Source of the DNA: Pelomonas sp. CA6
GTDB taxonomy: Bacteria > Pseudomonadota > Gammaproteobacteria > Burkholderiales > Burkholderiaceae_C
Assembly (NCBI RefSeq): GCF_022549225.1
Contig: NZ_JAKZFD010000013.1
Coordinates: 62,001-126,000, forward strand
Length of the DNA stretch: 64,000 nt
Reading direction: 5' to 3'
The notes below the pieces were generated by a model, which saw nothing but the letters and a program-made list of their open reading frames with translations, ran no database searches and had not been told where the DNA came from. The position numbers were made by a program, and so were the translations under genes. Of this stretch, positions 28,238 through 35,932 are shown piece by piece. The first letter of the stretch is position 1. Every line of letters begins with the position of its first letter.

Positions 28238-31200
28238 ATGAAGAAGTCCCTGTCTGCGCTCAAGCGCCTCGTCCTTTCGCCGTCATCCCCGCAGAGCCCG
28301 GACCGCCCGGGCGGGCTGGGCGTGCTGAAGAAGCCGGTCCGGATCGCGCTCTACGGCGTGGGCACCGTGCTCCTGCTGGGCGCGCTGGCCTGGGCCCTGC
28401 TGCCGGTCTGGATGGAGCGCCGGCTGCCGGTGCTGATCGGCGAGGCGCTGGGGCGTCCGGTGCAGCTGCAGGCCGTCCGGGTCCAACCCTGGCGGCTGGG
28501 CGTGGATCTGGAAGGGCTGCGCATCGGCGGCCCCGAAGCCGGGGCGGCGCCTTTGCTGGAGTTGCGCCGCGTCAGCGCCGCCGCGTCGCTGCGCTCCCTG
28601 TGGCATGGTGCCCCGGTGCTGTCCGAGCTGGTGCTGGACGAGCCCGTGCTGCGCCTTGCCCGCGTGGGCGAGGGCCGGCTGGACATCGACGACCTGATCC
28701 GCCGCTTCAGCCAGCCGTCCGACTCCAAGAGCTCCGGCGGCACCCAGCTCGCTATCTACAACATTGAGTTGCACAACGGACAGGTTCTGTTCGACGACCA
28801 GCCCAAGAAGGCCCGCCATCGCCTGAGCGGACTGGAGCTGGCGCTGCCCTTTGTCTCGACGCTGGACACCGACGTGGAGGTCAAGGTCCACCCGCGGCTG
28901 GAAGGCCGGCTCAACGACGCCGCCTTCGCCAGCGAAGTCAGCAGCCAGCCTTTCGCGAAGACGCGCACCGCCAGCCTGTCGGTCCAGCTGCAGCCGCTGG
29001 ACCTGGCGCCGTATCGCCCCTATCTGCCCGCCGACCTGCCGCTGACGCTGCGCCAGGGGCTGCTGGACGGCCGCCTGCAGCTGGACTTCAGCCAGCCCGC
29101 CGGCCAGGCCCCGCAGCTGCGCCTCAGCGGCGAACTGGGCCTGCAGCAACTGCGCCTGGGCTTGCCCGGCCTGGAGCCGGACTGGCTGGCCCTGGACAGC
29201 CTGAAGCTGGGGCTGAAGGACGTGCAGCCCTTGCTGCGCCGTGTCCACCTCGAGGCGCTGGAGCTGCGCGCGCCGCGACTGCTGCTGACCCGCGACAAGA
29301 ATGGCGCCTTGAGCCTGCCCGGCGCGAAGCCGGCCGCGGCGCCCATGGTCGTTGGCGGCCGTGGCGCCCAGCCCGCGGACGCCGGCAAGCCCTGGCAGCT
29401 GCTGCTGGACCGCCTGCAGCTGGAGCAGGGGCAGTTGCGCTGGCAGGACCGCATGGCCGACGCGGCCCTGCGCGTGGATGAGTTGCAGCTGAAGGCCCAG
29501 CGGCTGCAATGGCCGGCGCAATGGCCCGCGGCGCGCGACACCGGCCTCAGCCTGGATGCGGTGCTGACCCAGGACGCCGAGCCGGCATCGGCGCCGGCCC
29601 CTGTCAAGAAGGCGGCCGCAGCCAAGGCCGCCAAGCCGGCGGCGCCCGCCGCGCCGGTGCTGGCCAAGCTCAGCGTCAAGGGCCGGTGGATCGAGGCGGG
29701 CCCGCAGCTGGAGGCCCAGCTCGACGCGCTGCCGCTGGGCTGGCTGCAAGGCTATCTGCGGCCGTTCTGGCCGGCGCGGGTGGACGGCAGCCTGTCGGTG
29801 CAGGGCCAGCTGCAGCTGGATTCCCAGTTCGCGCCGCGGCGCCTCAGCGAGGGCAGGCTGCAGCTGAATGGGCTGCAGGCGCGCTCGGACGACAAGACCC
29901 CTGATCTCGCCTGGACCTCGTTGACGCTGGAGCAGCTGTCGGCCGATCTGGAGCAGCACAGTCTGAGCCTGGGCAAGCTGGCGCTGGACGGCCCGTCGCT
30001 GCGCCTGCGCCGCAATGCGCAAGGCCTGTGGAACCTGCCGGGCCTGGCCTCGGCGCCGGCGGGAGCTGTCCCGGTCGTGCCGGCGGCGGCCAGCGCGTCC
30101 TCGTCGACACAGGCCGAAACTCGCGCCGCGCCGCGCTGGCGCCTGGCCGTCGAGCAACTGCTGCTGGACAAGGGGCGCGTGGTGCTGGACGACCAGCAGG
30201 TGCAGGCCCGCGTGCTGCGCGACGGGCAACGCGTGCTGCCGGCGGCCGACAACATCCGCCTCAGCCTGTCACGCCTGGCTTGGCCTGCCAGCGGCAGCGT
30301 GCCGCTGCAGCTGAGCCTGGAGCCGCGCGCCGAAGTCAGCGGAGCCCTGCGCGAGCGCCAGCGCGGCACGCCGGCCCGCTTGCAATGGCAGGGCAACCTG
30401 GCGCTGGAGCCGCTGGCGCTCAACGGCAGCCTGCGCGCGGAGCGGCTGCCGTTGCATTGGCTGGATCCCTACCTGGATCCGCAGCTGGGGCTGCACCTGC
30501 GCCGCGCCGAGGCCGGCTTCAAAGGCCAGGTCCAGTTGACCCAATCCGCGAACGCGGCCTGGCAGGCGCGCGTCGGGGGGGACCTGTTGGTGGCCGACCT
30601 GCGCTTGCTGCAGAGCCGCTGGGTGGACGGGCAGCGCGAGGCCGGCGATGAGCTGCTCACCTGGCAGGCGCTGAACCTCAACGGCGCCCAGCTGGCCTGG
30701 AACCAGGGTCAGGCACCGCAGCTCAAGCTGGCGGAGGTGGCGCTGCAGGACTTCTACGCCCGACTGATCGTCAACGAACAGGGGCAGCTCAATCTGCAAC
30801 AGGTCGGCGCGGGTGCGCCACCGGCGGCAGCCTCCGCACCGGCATCGTCGGCAGCGCCAGCCGCTGCCGCGGCGCCGGCTCCCGCGGCGTCCGCCCCGGC
30901 GCTGCAGCTGAGCGTCGCCCAGACCCGCGTACAGGGAGGGCGCATTGATTTCAGCGACCGTTTCATCAAGCCCAACTACAGCGCGCACCTGACCGAGCTG
31001 GGCGGTTCGCTGGGCGCCTTCGCCTACGGCAGCAGCGAGATGGCGACACTGTCGCTGCGCGGCAAGGTCGAGGGCACCGGCCTGCTGGACATCGGCGGCC
31101 AGCTCAACCCCAGCGGCCGGCCGCCGGCGCTGGACATCACCGCCAGCGCCAGCGACATCGAACTCGCGCCCCTGTCGCCTTATGCGGGCAAGTACGCCGG

Positions 31201-32128
31201 CTATGCGATCGAGCGCGGCAAGCTGTCCACCCGCGTGCATTACCGCGTGGCGCCGGACGGCTTGCTGCAGGCCGAGAACCAGGTGGTGCTCAACCAGCTG
31301 GAGTTCGGCGAGCGCATCGACAGCCCGGACGCGACCAAGCTGCCGGTGCTGCTGGCCGTCGCGCTGCTCAAGGACCGCCATGGCGTGATCGACGTGAACC
31401 TGCCGATCAGCGGCTCCATCAACGACCCGGAGTTCAGCATCGGCGGGCTGGTGTTCCGCCTCATCGTGAACCTGCTGGGCAAGGCGCTGACCGCGCCGTT
31501 CTCGTTGCTGTCCGGCGGCGGTGGCAGTGAATCCAGCGAGCTGGCCTTCGTGCCGGGCAGCGTGGAGCTGGCCGAGCCGCAGCGGCTGGAAGCACTGGCC
31601 AAGAGCCTGCAGGACCGGCCGTCGCTGCAGCTCAACATCACCGGCTGGGCCGACCCCAAGGGCGAGGCCGATGCGGTGCGCGCGCTGAAGCTGGAGCAGG
31701 CCCTGCTCGCCGAGCGCCGTCGCGAGCTGCAGCGTCAGCAGACCGCGCGGTCGCGCGAGCAGGCCGAGTCGAGCGAACTGCAGCTCGATGCGGCGCAGCG
31801 CAGCCGGCTGCTGAAGCAGCTCTATGCCAACAGCGACCTCAAGGGCCGGCCGCGCAACCTGATCGGCCTGCTCAAAGACGTGCCCGAGGAGCAGATGCGC
31901 CGGATGCTGATGGACAGCTACGCGCTGTCGTCCGAGGCCATGCGCGAACTGGCGCTGGCGCGCGCGGTGGCGGTGCGCGATGGCCTGCTGGCGCGCGGGG
32001 TCGCGAACGCGCGCCTCTTCATGGCCGCGCCCAAGCTGCACGAGGCCGAGGAGGGCGCGGAGGGCGTGGAAGCGGCCCCAGGCAAGGCCTGGCAGCCGCA
32101 CGTGACTCTGGGATTGAGCCTGCGCTGA
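28238..32128 (+). CDS. Giant DUF748/AsmA-like envelope protein with C-terminal OmpA-like segment
   Basis: 1296 residues from the ATG at 28238 (MKKSLSALKRLV). One N-terminal transmembrane helix (~37-58) is followed by a very long, mainly beta periplasmic region with repeated DUF748/AsmA features (VRVQPWRLGVDLEGLRIGG, RVSAAASLRSLWHGAPVLSELVLDEPVLRLAR). DUF748 itself is around LDITASASDIELAPLSPYAGKYAGYAIERGKLSTRVHYR, then VALLKDRHGVIDVNLPISGSINDPEFSIGGLVF. The end (FVPGSVELAEPQRLEALAKSLQDRPSLQLNITGWADPKGEADAVR) resembles an OmpA-type domain. AsmA-like proteins are thought to move phospholipids between membranes; that role here is inference. Ala/Pro-rich linkers sit at ~448-465 and ~860-890. Confidence 0.88.
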   Translation: MKKSLSALKRLVLSPSSPQSPDRPGGLGVLKKPVRIALYGVGTVLLLGALAWALLPVWMERRLPVLIGEALGRPVQLQAVRVQPWRLGVDLEGLRIGGPEAGAAPLLELRRVSAAASLRSLWHGAPVLSELVLDEPVLRLARVGEGRLDIDDLIRRFSQPSDSKSSGGTQLAIYNIELHNGQVLFDDQPKKARHRLSGLELALPFVSTLDTDVEVKVHPRLEGRLNDAAFASEVSSQPFAKTRTASLSVQLQPLDLAPYRPYLPADLPLTLRQGLLDGRLQLDFSQPAGQAPQLRLSGELGLQQLRLGLPGLEPDWLALDSLKLGLKDVQPLLRRVHLEALELRAPRLLLTRDKNGALSLPGAKPAAAPMVVGGRGAQPADAGKPWQLLLDRLQLEQGQLRWQDRMADAALRVDELQLKAQRLQWPAQWPAARDTGLSLDAVLTQDAEPASAPAPVKKAAAAKAAKPAAPAAPVLAKLSVKGRWIEAGPQLEAQLDALPLGWLQGYLRPFWPARVDGSLSVQGQLQLDSQFAPRRLSEGRLQLNGLQARSDDKTPDLAWTSLTLEQLSADLEQHSLSLGKLALDGPSLRLRRNAQGLWNLPGLASAPAGAVPVVPAAASASSSTQAETRAAPRWRLAVEQLLLDKGRVVLDDQQVQARVLRDGQRVLPAADNIRLSLSRLAWPASGSVPLQLSLEPRAEVSGALRERQRGTPARLQWQGNLALEPLALNGSLRAERLPLHWLDPYLDPQLGLHLRRAEAGFKGQVQLTQSANAAWQARVGGDLLVADLRLLQSRWVDGQREAGDELLTWQALNLNGAQLAWNQGQAPQLKLAEVALQDFYARLIVNEQGQLNLQQVGAGAPPAAASAPASSAAPAAAAAPAPAASAPALQLSVAQTRVQGGRIDFSDRFIKPNYSAHLTELGGSLGAFAYGSSEMATLSLRGKVEGTGLLDIGGQLNPSGRPPALDITASASDIELAPLSPYAGKYAGYAIERGKLSTRVHYRVAPDGLLQAENQVVLNQLEFGERIDSPDATKLPVLLAVALLKDRHGVIDVNLPISGSINDPEFSIGGLVFRLIVNLLGKALTAPFSLLSGGGGSESSELAFVPGSVELAEPQRLEALAKSLQDRPSLQLNITGWADPKGEADAVRALKLEQALLAERRRELQRQQTARSREQAESSELQLDAAQRSRLLKQLYANSDLKGRPRNLIGLLKDVPEEQMRRMLMDSYALSSEAMRELALARAVAVRDGLLARGVANARLFMAAPKLHEAEEGAEGVEAAPGKAWQPHVTLGLSLR

Positions 32129-32172
32129 GCACGCGGCTCTGGTAGAACTGACGGCGTTTGCGGCCTTGCGGC

Positions 32173-32769
32173 ATGAATCGTATGGAACAGTCTGACGACA
32201 AACAGATGGAGTTGGGGGGGGCGGACCGCGTCGGTGAACGGATCACGCTGGCCGGGGGCTGCTTCTGGTGCCTGGAGGCGGTGTTCCTGCGCGTTCAGGG
32301 TGTTCAGGAACTGCAGTCGGGCTACAGCAACGGCCACGCGCATGCGCCGCATTACGAGCAGGTGTGTTCGGGCAACACCGGCCACGCCGAGGTGGTCCAG
32401 ATCGGCTTCGATCCGCAACAGGTGAGCCTGCGCGAGCTGCTGGAGGTGTTCTTCACCATCCATGACCCCACCACGCTGAACCGCCAGGGGGCCGACGTCG
32501 GCACCCAGTACCGCTCGGGGATCTACTTCCACGACGAGGCCCAGCGCCCGGTGATCGACGCCGTGATGCAGGAGTTGAAGGCCCAGCTGGGCGACCGCGT
32601 CGTGACCGAGGTGCAGCCGCTGCGCAACTTCTGGCCGGCCGAGCCCTATCACCACCGCTACTACGAGCGCAACCCGGACCAGGGCTACTGCGCCTTCGTC
32701 GTCGCGCCCAAGGTCGACAAGTTCAGTGCCAGCTTCCGCCGCCTGTTGCGCGCGGAGGCGGACCGTTGA
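32173..32769 (+). CDS. msrA: Peptide methionine-(S)-S-oxide reductase MsrA
   Basis: 198 residues from the ATG at 32173; ATGs at 32182 and 32206 are also possible. MsrA reduces methionine sulfoxide. The catalytic Cys is in LAGGCFWCLEAVF, with NFWPAEPYHHRYYERNPDQGYCAFVVAPKV, GYSNGHAHAPHYEQVCSGNTGHAEVVQI and DPTTLNRQGADVGTQYRSGIY as further family blocks. Its stop overlaps the TTG start of the ABC gene (TTGA), placing it at the head of the probable zinc-uptake operon. Confidence 0.96.
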   Translation: MNRMEQSDDKQMELGGADRVGERITLAGGCFWCLEAVFLRVQGVQELQSGYSNGHAHAPHYEQVCSGNTGHAEVVQIGFDPQQVSLRELLEVFFTIHDPTTLNRQGADVGTQYRSGIYFHDEAQRPVIDAVMQELKAQLGDRVVTEVQPLRNFWPAEPYHHRYYERNPDQGYCAFVVAPKVDKFSASFRRLLRAEADR

Positions 32770-33458
32770 GCCTGCTGGCGCTCGCCGGGCTGACGCTGCG
32801 CTATCCGGACGGGCCGCTGCTGCGCTTTCCCGACCTTGAGCTGGCGGACGGCGAACACCTGCTGGTGCAGGGGCCGTCGGGCAGCGGCAAGAGCAGCCTG
32901 CTGGCATTGATCGCCGGGCTGCGCAGCGCCAGCGAGGGTCAGGTCTTGCTGGCCGGGCAGGACCTGGGCGCGCTGCGCCCGCGCCAGCGCGATGCCTGGC
33001 GCGCCGCCCACCTGGGCGTGGTGCCGCAGCGCTTGCACCTGAGCCCGGCGCTGCGCGTCTGGGACAACCTGGCGCTGCCCTATGTGTGCGCCGGGCTGGC
33101 ACCGCAGGCCGGGCGCATTGCCGAGCTGCTGCTGGCCCTGGGCCTGCAGGGGTTGGAGGACCGCCGGCCGGCCCAGCTGAGCCAGGGACAGGCCCAGCGC
33201 GTGGCGCTGGCGCGCGCGCTGTTGCGCCGGCCGCGGTTGGTGCTGGCCGATGAGCCCACCGCCAACCTGGATGACGAGGCCTGCGCCGCCGCGCTGGACC
33301 TGCTGGCCGACGCCGCCCGGCAGCAGGGCGGGCTGAGCCTGATCATCGCCAGCCACGATGCGCGCGTGGCGCGCCATCTGGACGGCTGGGCCGGCGTGCG
33401 CCGACTGAGCCTGCGGCCCCACGCGACGCGGCCGGGCGAACCGGCGGTGGCGCCATGA
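32766..33458 (+). CDS. ABC transporter ATP-binding protein (MacB/LolD-like)
   Basis: 230 residues. Walker A VQGPSGSGKSSLL, Q-loop VVPQRLHLSP, signature LSQGQAQRVALARAL, Walker B LVLADEPTANLD, His-switch ASHDAR. It starts with TTG overlapping the msrA stop. This ATPase, the permease and DUF3299 together match the arrangement of the Pseudomonas PA4064-PA4066 zinc-regulated cluster (established knowledge), so I read it as the ATPase for that permease. Confidence 0.93.
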   Translation: MSLLALAGLTLRYPDGPLLRFPDLELADGEHLLVQGPSGSGKSSLLALIAGLRSASEGQVLLAGQDLGALRPRQRDAWRAAHLGVVPQRLHLSPALRVWDNLALPYVCAGLAPQAGRIAELLLALGLQGLEDRRPAQLSQGQAQRVALARALLRRPRLVLADEPTANLDDEACAAALDLLADAARQQGGLSLIIASHDARVARHLDGWAGVRRLSLRPHATRPGEPAVAP

Positions 33459-34786
33459 GCCGCCGCCTCAACCTGCCCCGGCTGGCCTGGCGCTACCTGT
33501 GGGCCACGCCCTGGATGAGCGCGCTGAACCTGCTGCTGCTGAGCCTGGGGCTGGCGGCGATGGGCTTCGTGATCCTGGTCGGCGAGCAGCTGGAGGCCGG
33601 GCTGCGCCGCGATCTGGCGGGCATCGACCTGGTCGTCGGCGCCAAGGGCAGCCCGATGCAGATCATGCTGTCCGGCGTCTTCCACCTGGACCCGCCGACC
33701 GGCAACATCCCGCTGGACGCCCTGGCCGCGCTGCGCCGCCAGCCGCTGGTGGCGCGGGCCGTGCCCATCTCGGTGGGCGACAGCCTGCGCGGCTACCGCA
33801 TCGTCGGCACCGAACCCGACTTCCTCGCGCTGTACCAGGCGCAACTGGCGCAAGGCGCGCTGTGGTCGCGGCCGCTGGAGGCGGTGCTGGGCCATGAGGC
33901 GGCGCGCGCCACCGGCCTGCGTGTCGGCGATCGCTTCCAGGGCACGCATGGCCTGGGCGAACGCGGGGATGCCCACGAACAGGGCTACCGCGTCGTCGGC
34001 ATTCTCCAGCCCCAGGGCGGTGTGCTGGACCGGCTGGTGCTGACCGATCTGCGTTCGGTCTGGGTGGCCCATGGGCAGGCGTTGGCGCCAGCGGACGAAC
34101 CGGCTCGGCCGGGCGACGCGGACCACGGAGCGCCCGGCCAGGACGACCCCGAGGAGCACGACGGGCACGACGGGCACGCGGACCACGGTCCGGTCACGCC
34201 CGCCACCGCCCACGGCGGCCATGCCGCCGGCGCGCCGCTGGAGGTCAGCATGGCCCTGGTGACCTACCGCGGACCGCTGGGCGCGGCGCTGCTGCCGCGC
34301 TGGGTCAATGCCCAGCCCGGCCTGCAGGCCGCGGTGCCGGCGCTGGAGACCGCGCGGCTGCTGCGCATGCTGGGCGTGGGCGTGGACGTGCTGCGCGGCT
34401 TTGCGGCGGTGCTGCTGCTGGCGGCGGCGCTGTCGGTCTTTGTCGCGCTGCTGCACACGGTGCGCGAGCGCCAGCCGGACCTGGCGATGATGCGCCTGCT
34501 CGGCGCCACGCCCGGCCGCGTGGCGGCGCTGGTGGCACTCGAGGCGACGGCGCTGGCACTGCTGGCCAGTGCGCTGGCCTGGGTGCTGGCACATGGGGCG
34601 GTGCAGGCCCTGGGCTGGGCGCTGGCGCGCCAGCAGTCCCTGCGGCTGGATGGCCTGTGGCTGTCGGCCTGGGAATGGCTGGTGCCCCTGGCGGCGCTCG
34701 CCCTGGCGCTGCTCGCCGCGGCCTGGCCGGCCTGGCGCGCCTATCGCCTGGACGTGACCGAGCTGCTGCAGGGCGCCCGTGGCTGA
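33455..34786 (+). CDS. FtsX/MacB-type ABC permease with a His-rich periplasmic insert
   Basis: 443 residues. The N-terminal helix (~18-42) is followed by a MacB-like periplasmic domain (VVGAKGSPMQIMLSGVFHLDPPTGNIPL, RIVGTEPDFLALY) and three C-terminal helices (~312-335, 355-385, 405-430) with the LLGATPGRVAALVALEA loop. Residues ~222-265 carry an extra acidic and His-rich stretch (HDGHDGHADH...TAHGGHAAG), a likely Zn, Cu or Ni binding loop. It overlaps the ATPase stop as ATGA. The substrate is inferred; a lipoprotein release role (LolCE-like) is the alternative, but the His cluster argues for metal. Confidence 0.88.
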   Translation: MSRRLNLPRLAWRYLWATPWMSALNLLLLSLGLAAMGFVILVGEQLEAGLRRDLAGIDLVVGAKGSPMQIMLSGVFHLDPPTGNIPLDALAALRRQPLVARAVPISVGDSLRGYRIVGTEPDFLALYQAQLAQGALWSRPLEAVLGHEAARATGLRVGDRFQGTHGLGERGDAHEQGYRVVGILQPQGGVLDRLVLTDLRSVWVAHGQALAPADEPARPGDADHGAPGQDDPEEHDGHDGHADHGPVTPATAHGGHAAGAPLEVSMALVTYRGPLGAALLPRWVNAQPGLQAAVPALETARLLRMLGVGVDVLRGFAAVLLLAAALSVFVALLHTVRERQPDLAMMRLLGATPGRVAALVALEATALALLASALAWVLAHGAVQALGWALARQQSLRLDGLWLSAWEWLVPLAALALALLAAAWPAWRAYRLDVTELLQGARG

Positions 34787-34859
34787 GCCTGGGCGCCGTC
34801 CGCGCATGGCATCCGGCACGGCGGCGCCCGAGCAGGCAGAATAGCGGCCCGGAGATTCC

Positions 34860-35384
34860 ATGACGCTGCGAACACCCCTGCCCATGGCCGCGCTGGCGGC
34901 CCTGATTGCCTGCGCGGCGGCCCTGCCGGCCGGCGCGCAGACCGGCGCGTCCATGCCCATGGGGCAAGGGCCGGGCTATCACGACCCGCGCAGCCCCTTC
35001 AAGCCGCTGCAGGAACAAGAGGGCGTGCTGAGCTGGAAGCTGCTGTCCTCGGTCAGCACGCGGATGGAGAAGAACGCGGTGATCCCGCAGTTCCCGAACG
35101 CGGTGCAGAAGCTGGACCGCCAGACGGTGCGCGTGCAGGGCTTCATGCTGCCGCTGGAGCCGGGCGACAAGCAGCGCCATTTTCTGCTCTCCGCGGTGCC
35201 GACCAGCTGTTCCTTCTGCGTACCGGCGGGGCCCGAGGGCCTGGTCGAGGTGCGCAGCAGGAATCCGGTCCGCTACACGCTGGAGCCGGTGCAGGTCGAG
35301 GGGCAGTTCAGCGTGCTGAGCAGCGACCCCTACGGCATGTTCTACCGCGTGACCGACGCGCGCGAGACCGGCGCCGGCCGCTGA
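34860..35384 (+). CDS. DUF3299 exported protein
   Basis: 174 residues with a signal peptide (cleavage after LPAGA|QT). The body has VQGFMLPLEPGDKQRHFLLSAVPTSCSFCVPAGPEGLVEV, the DUF3299 core with its CSFC pair, which could bind a metal or form a disulfide. It lies 73 bases after the permease, as in the zinc-responsive operons of Pseudomonas. The precise role is unknown. Confidence 0.87.
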   Translation: MTLRTPLPMAALAALIACAAALPAGAQTGASMPMGQGPGYHDPRSPFKPLQEQEGVLSWKLLSSVSTRMEKNAVIPQFPNAVQKLDRQTVRVQGFMLPLEPGDKQRHFLLSAVPTSCSFCVPAGPEGLVEVRSRNPVRYTLEPVQVEGQFSVLSSDPYGMFYRVTDARETGAGR

Positions 35385-35397
35385 GCCACCGCCCGCC

Positions 35398-35799
35398 ATG
35401 CAGCAGCTTCGCCTGATGTCCCCGACCCGCGGCGCGCGCTGGCGTGCGCTGTGGGCCTGGGCGCTGGCTTCGCTGCTGCTGTTCCAGGGCCTGGGGCTGA
35501 CCCACCGGGTGCTGCACGCCGGACTGGGCGGCGGTGTGCCGGCCCTCGAGCAAACGGCCACGGCGTCGGCGTCCTCCGCGGATGCCGGCAAGACCTGGGA
35601 CGGCCCCACCTTCTCGCACGAAGCCGGCAGTGCCGACTGCCGGCTGCTGGATCAACTGGCCCAGGGACTGGGCCTGGGCACGGACGCCCCTGTCGCGGTC
35701 GTCCTCGCCTCTCTGGCTGCGGAGCCCGCCTATCGCGCGGTGCTCGCAGTGCTCGCGCCGCAATGGCGCCAGGCCGCGCGCGGACCGCCGCGGGGCTGA
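35398..35799 (+). CDS. Small membrane protein, DUF2946-like
   Basis: 133 residues with one N-terminal helix (WALASLLLFQGLGLTHRVLHAG), a short His/Cys-containing stretch (FSHEAGSADCRLLDQLAQGLG) and a hydrophobic C-terminal segment. The layout (helix, then H...C-x-LLDQL) resembles DUF2946 proteins seen beside metal TonB receptors. It starts 13 bases after DUF3299. Function unknown. Confidence 0.7.
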   Translation: MQQLRLMSPTRGARWRALWAWALASLLLFQGLGLTHRVLHAGLGGGVPALEQTATASASSADAGKTWDGPTFSHEAGSADCRLLDQLAQGLGLGTDAPVAVVLASLAAEPAYRAVLAVLAPQWRQAARGPPRG

Positions 35800-35932
35800 A
35801 CTCTCTCGACCTTTCGATGTCGTTGGCGTGGGGGCCAGGCCCTGACGCCGGCGAGGTCCGCCCGTCGTCGCGCGACCGGGCGGCCCAGCGTTCATTCCCG
35901 CGCCGCACAAGGCGGCGCCCGCGAGCAAGTCC

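Noticed and set aside
35800-35932. A Zur box before the ZnuD-like receptor
   Set aside because: The gap is GC-rich and has no AT-rich GTTATA-type palindrome; the receptor may rely on the operon promoter.
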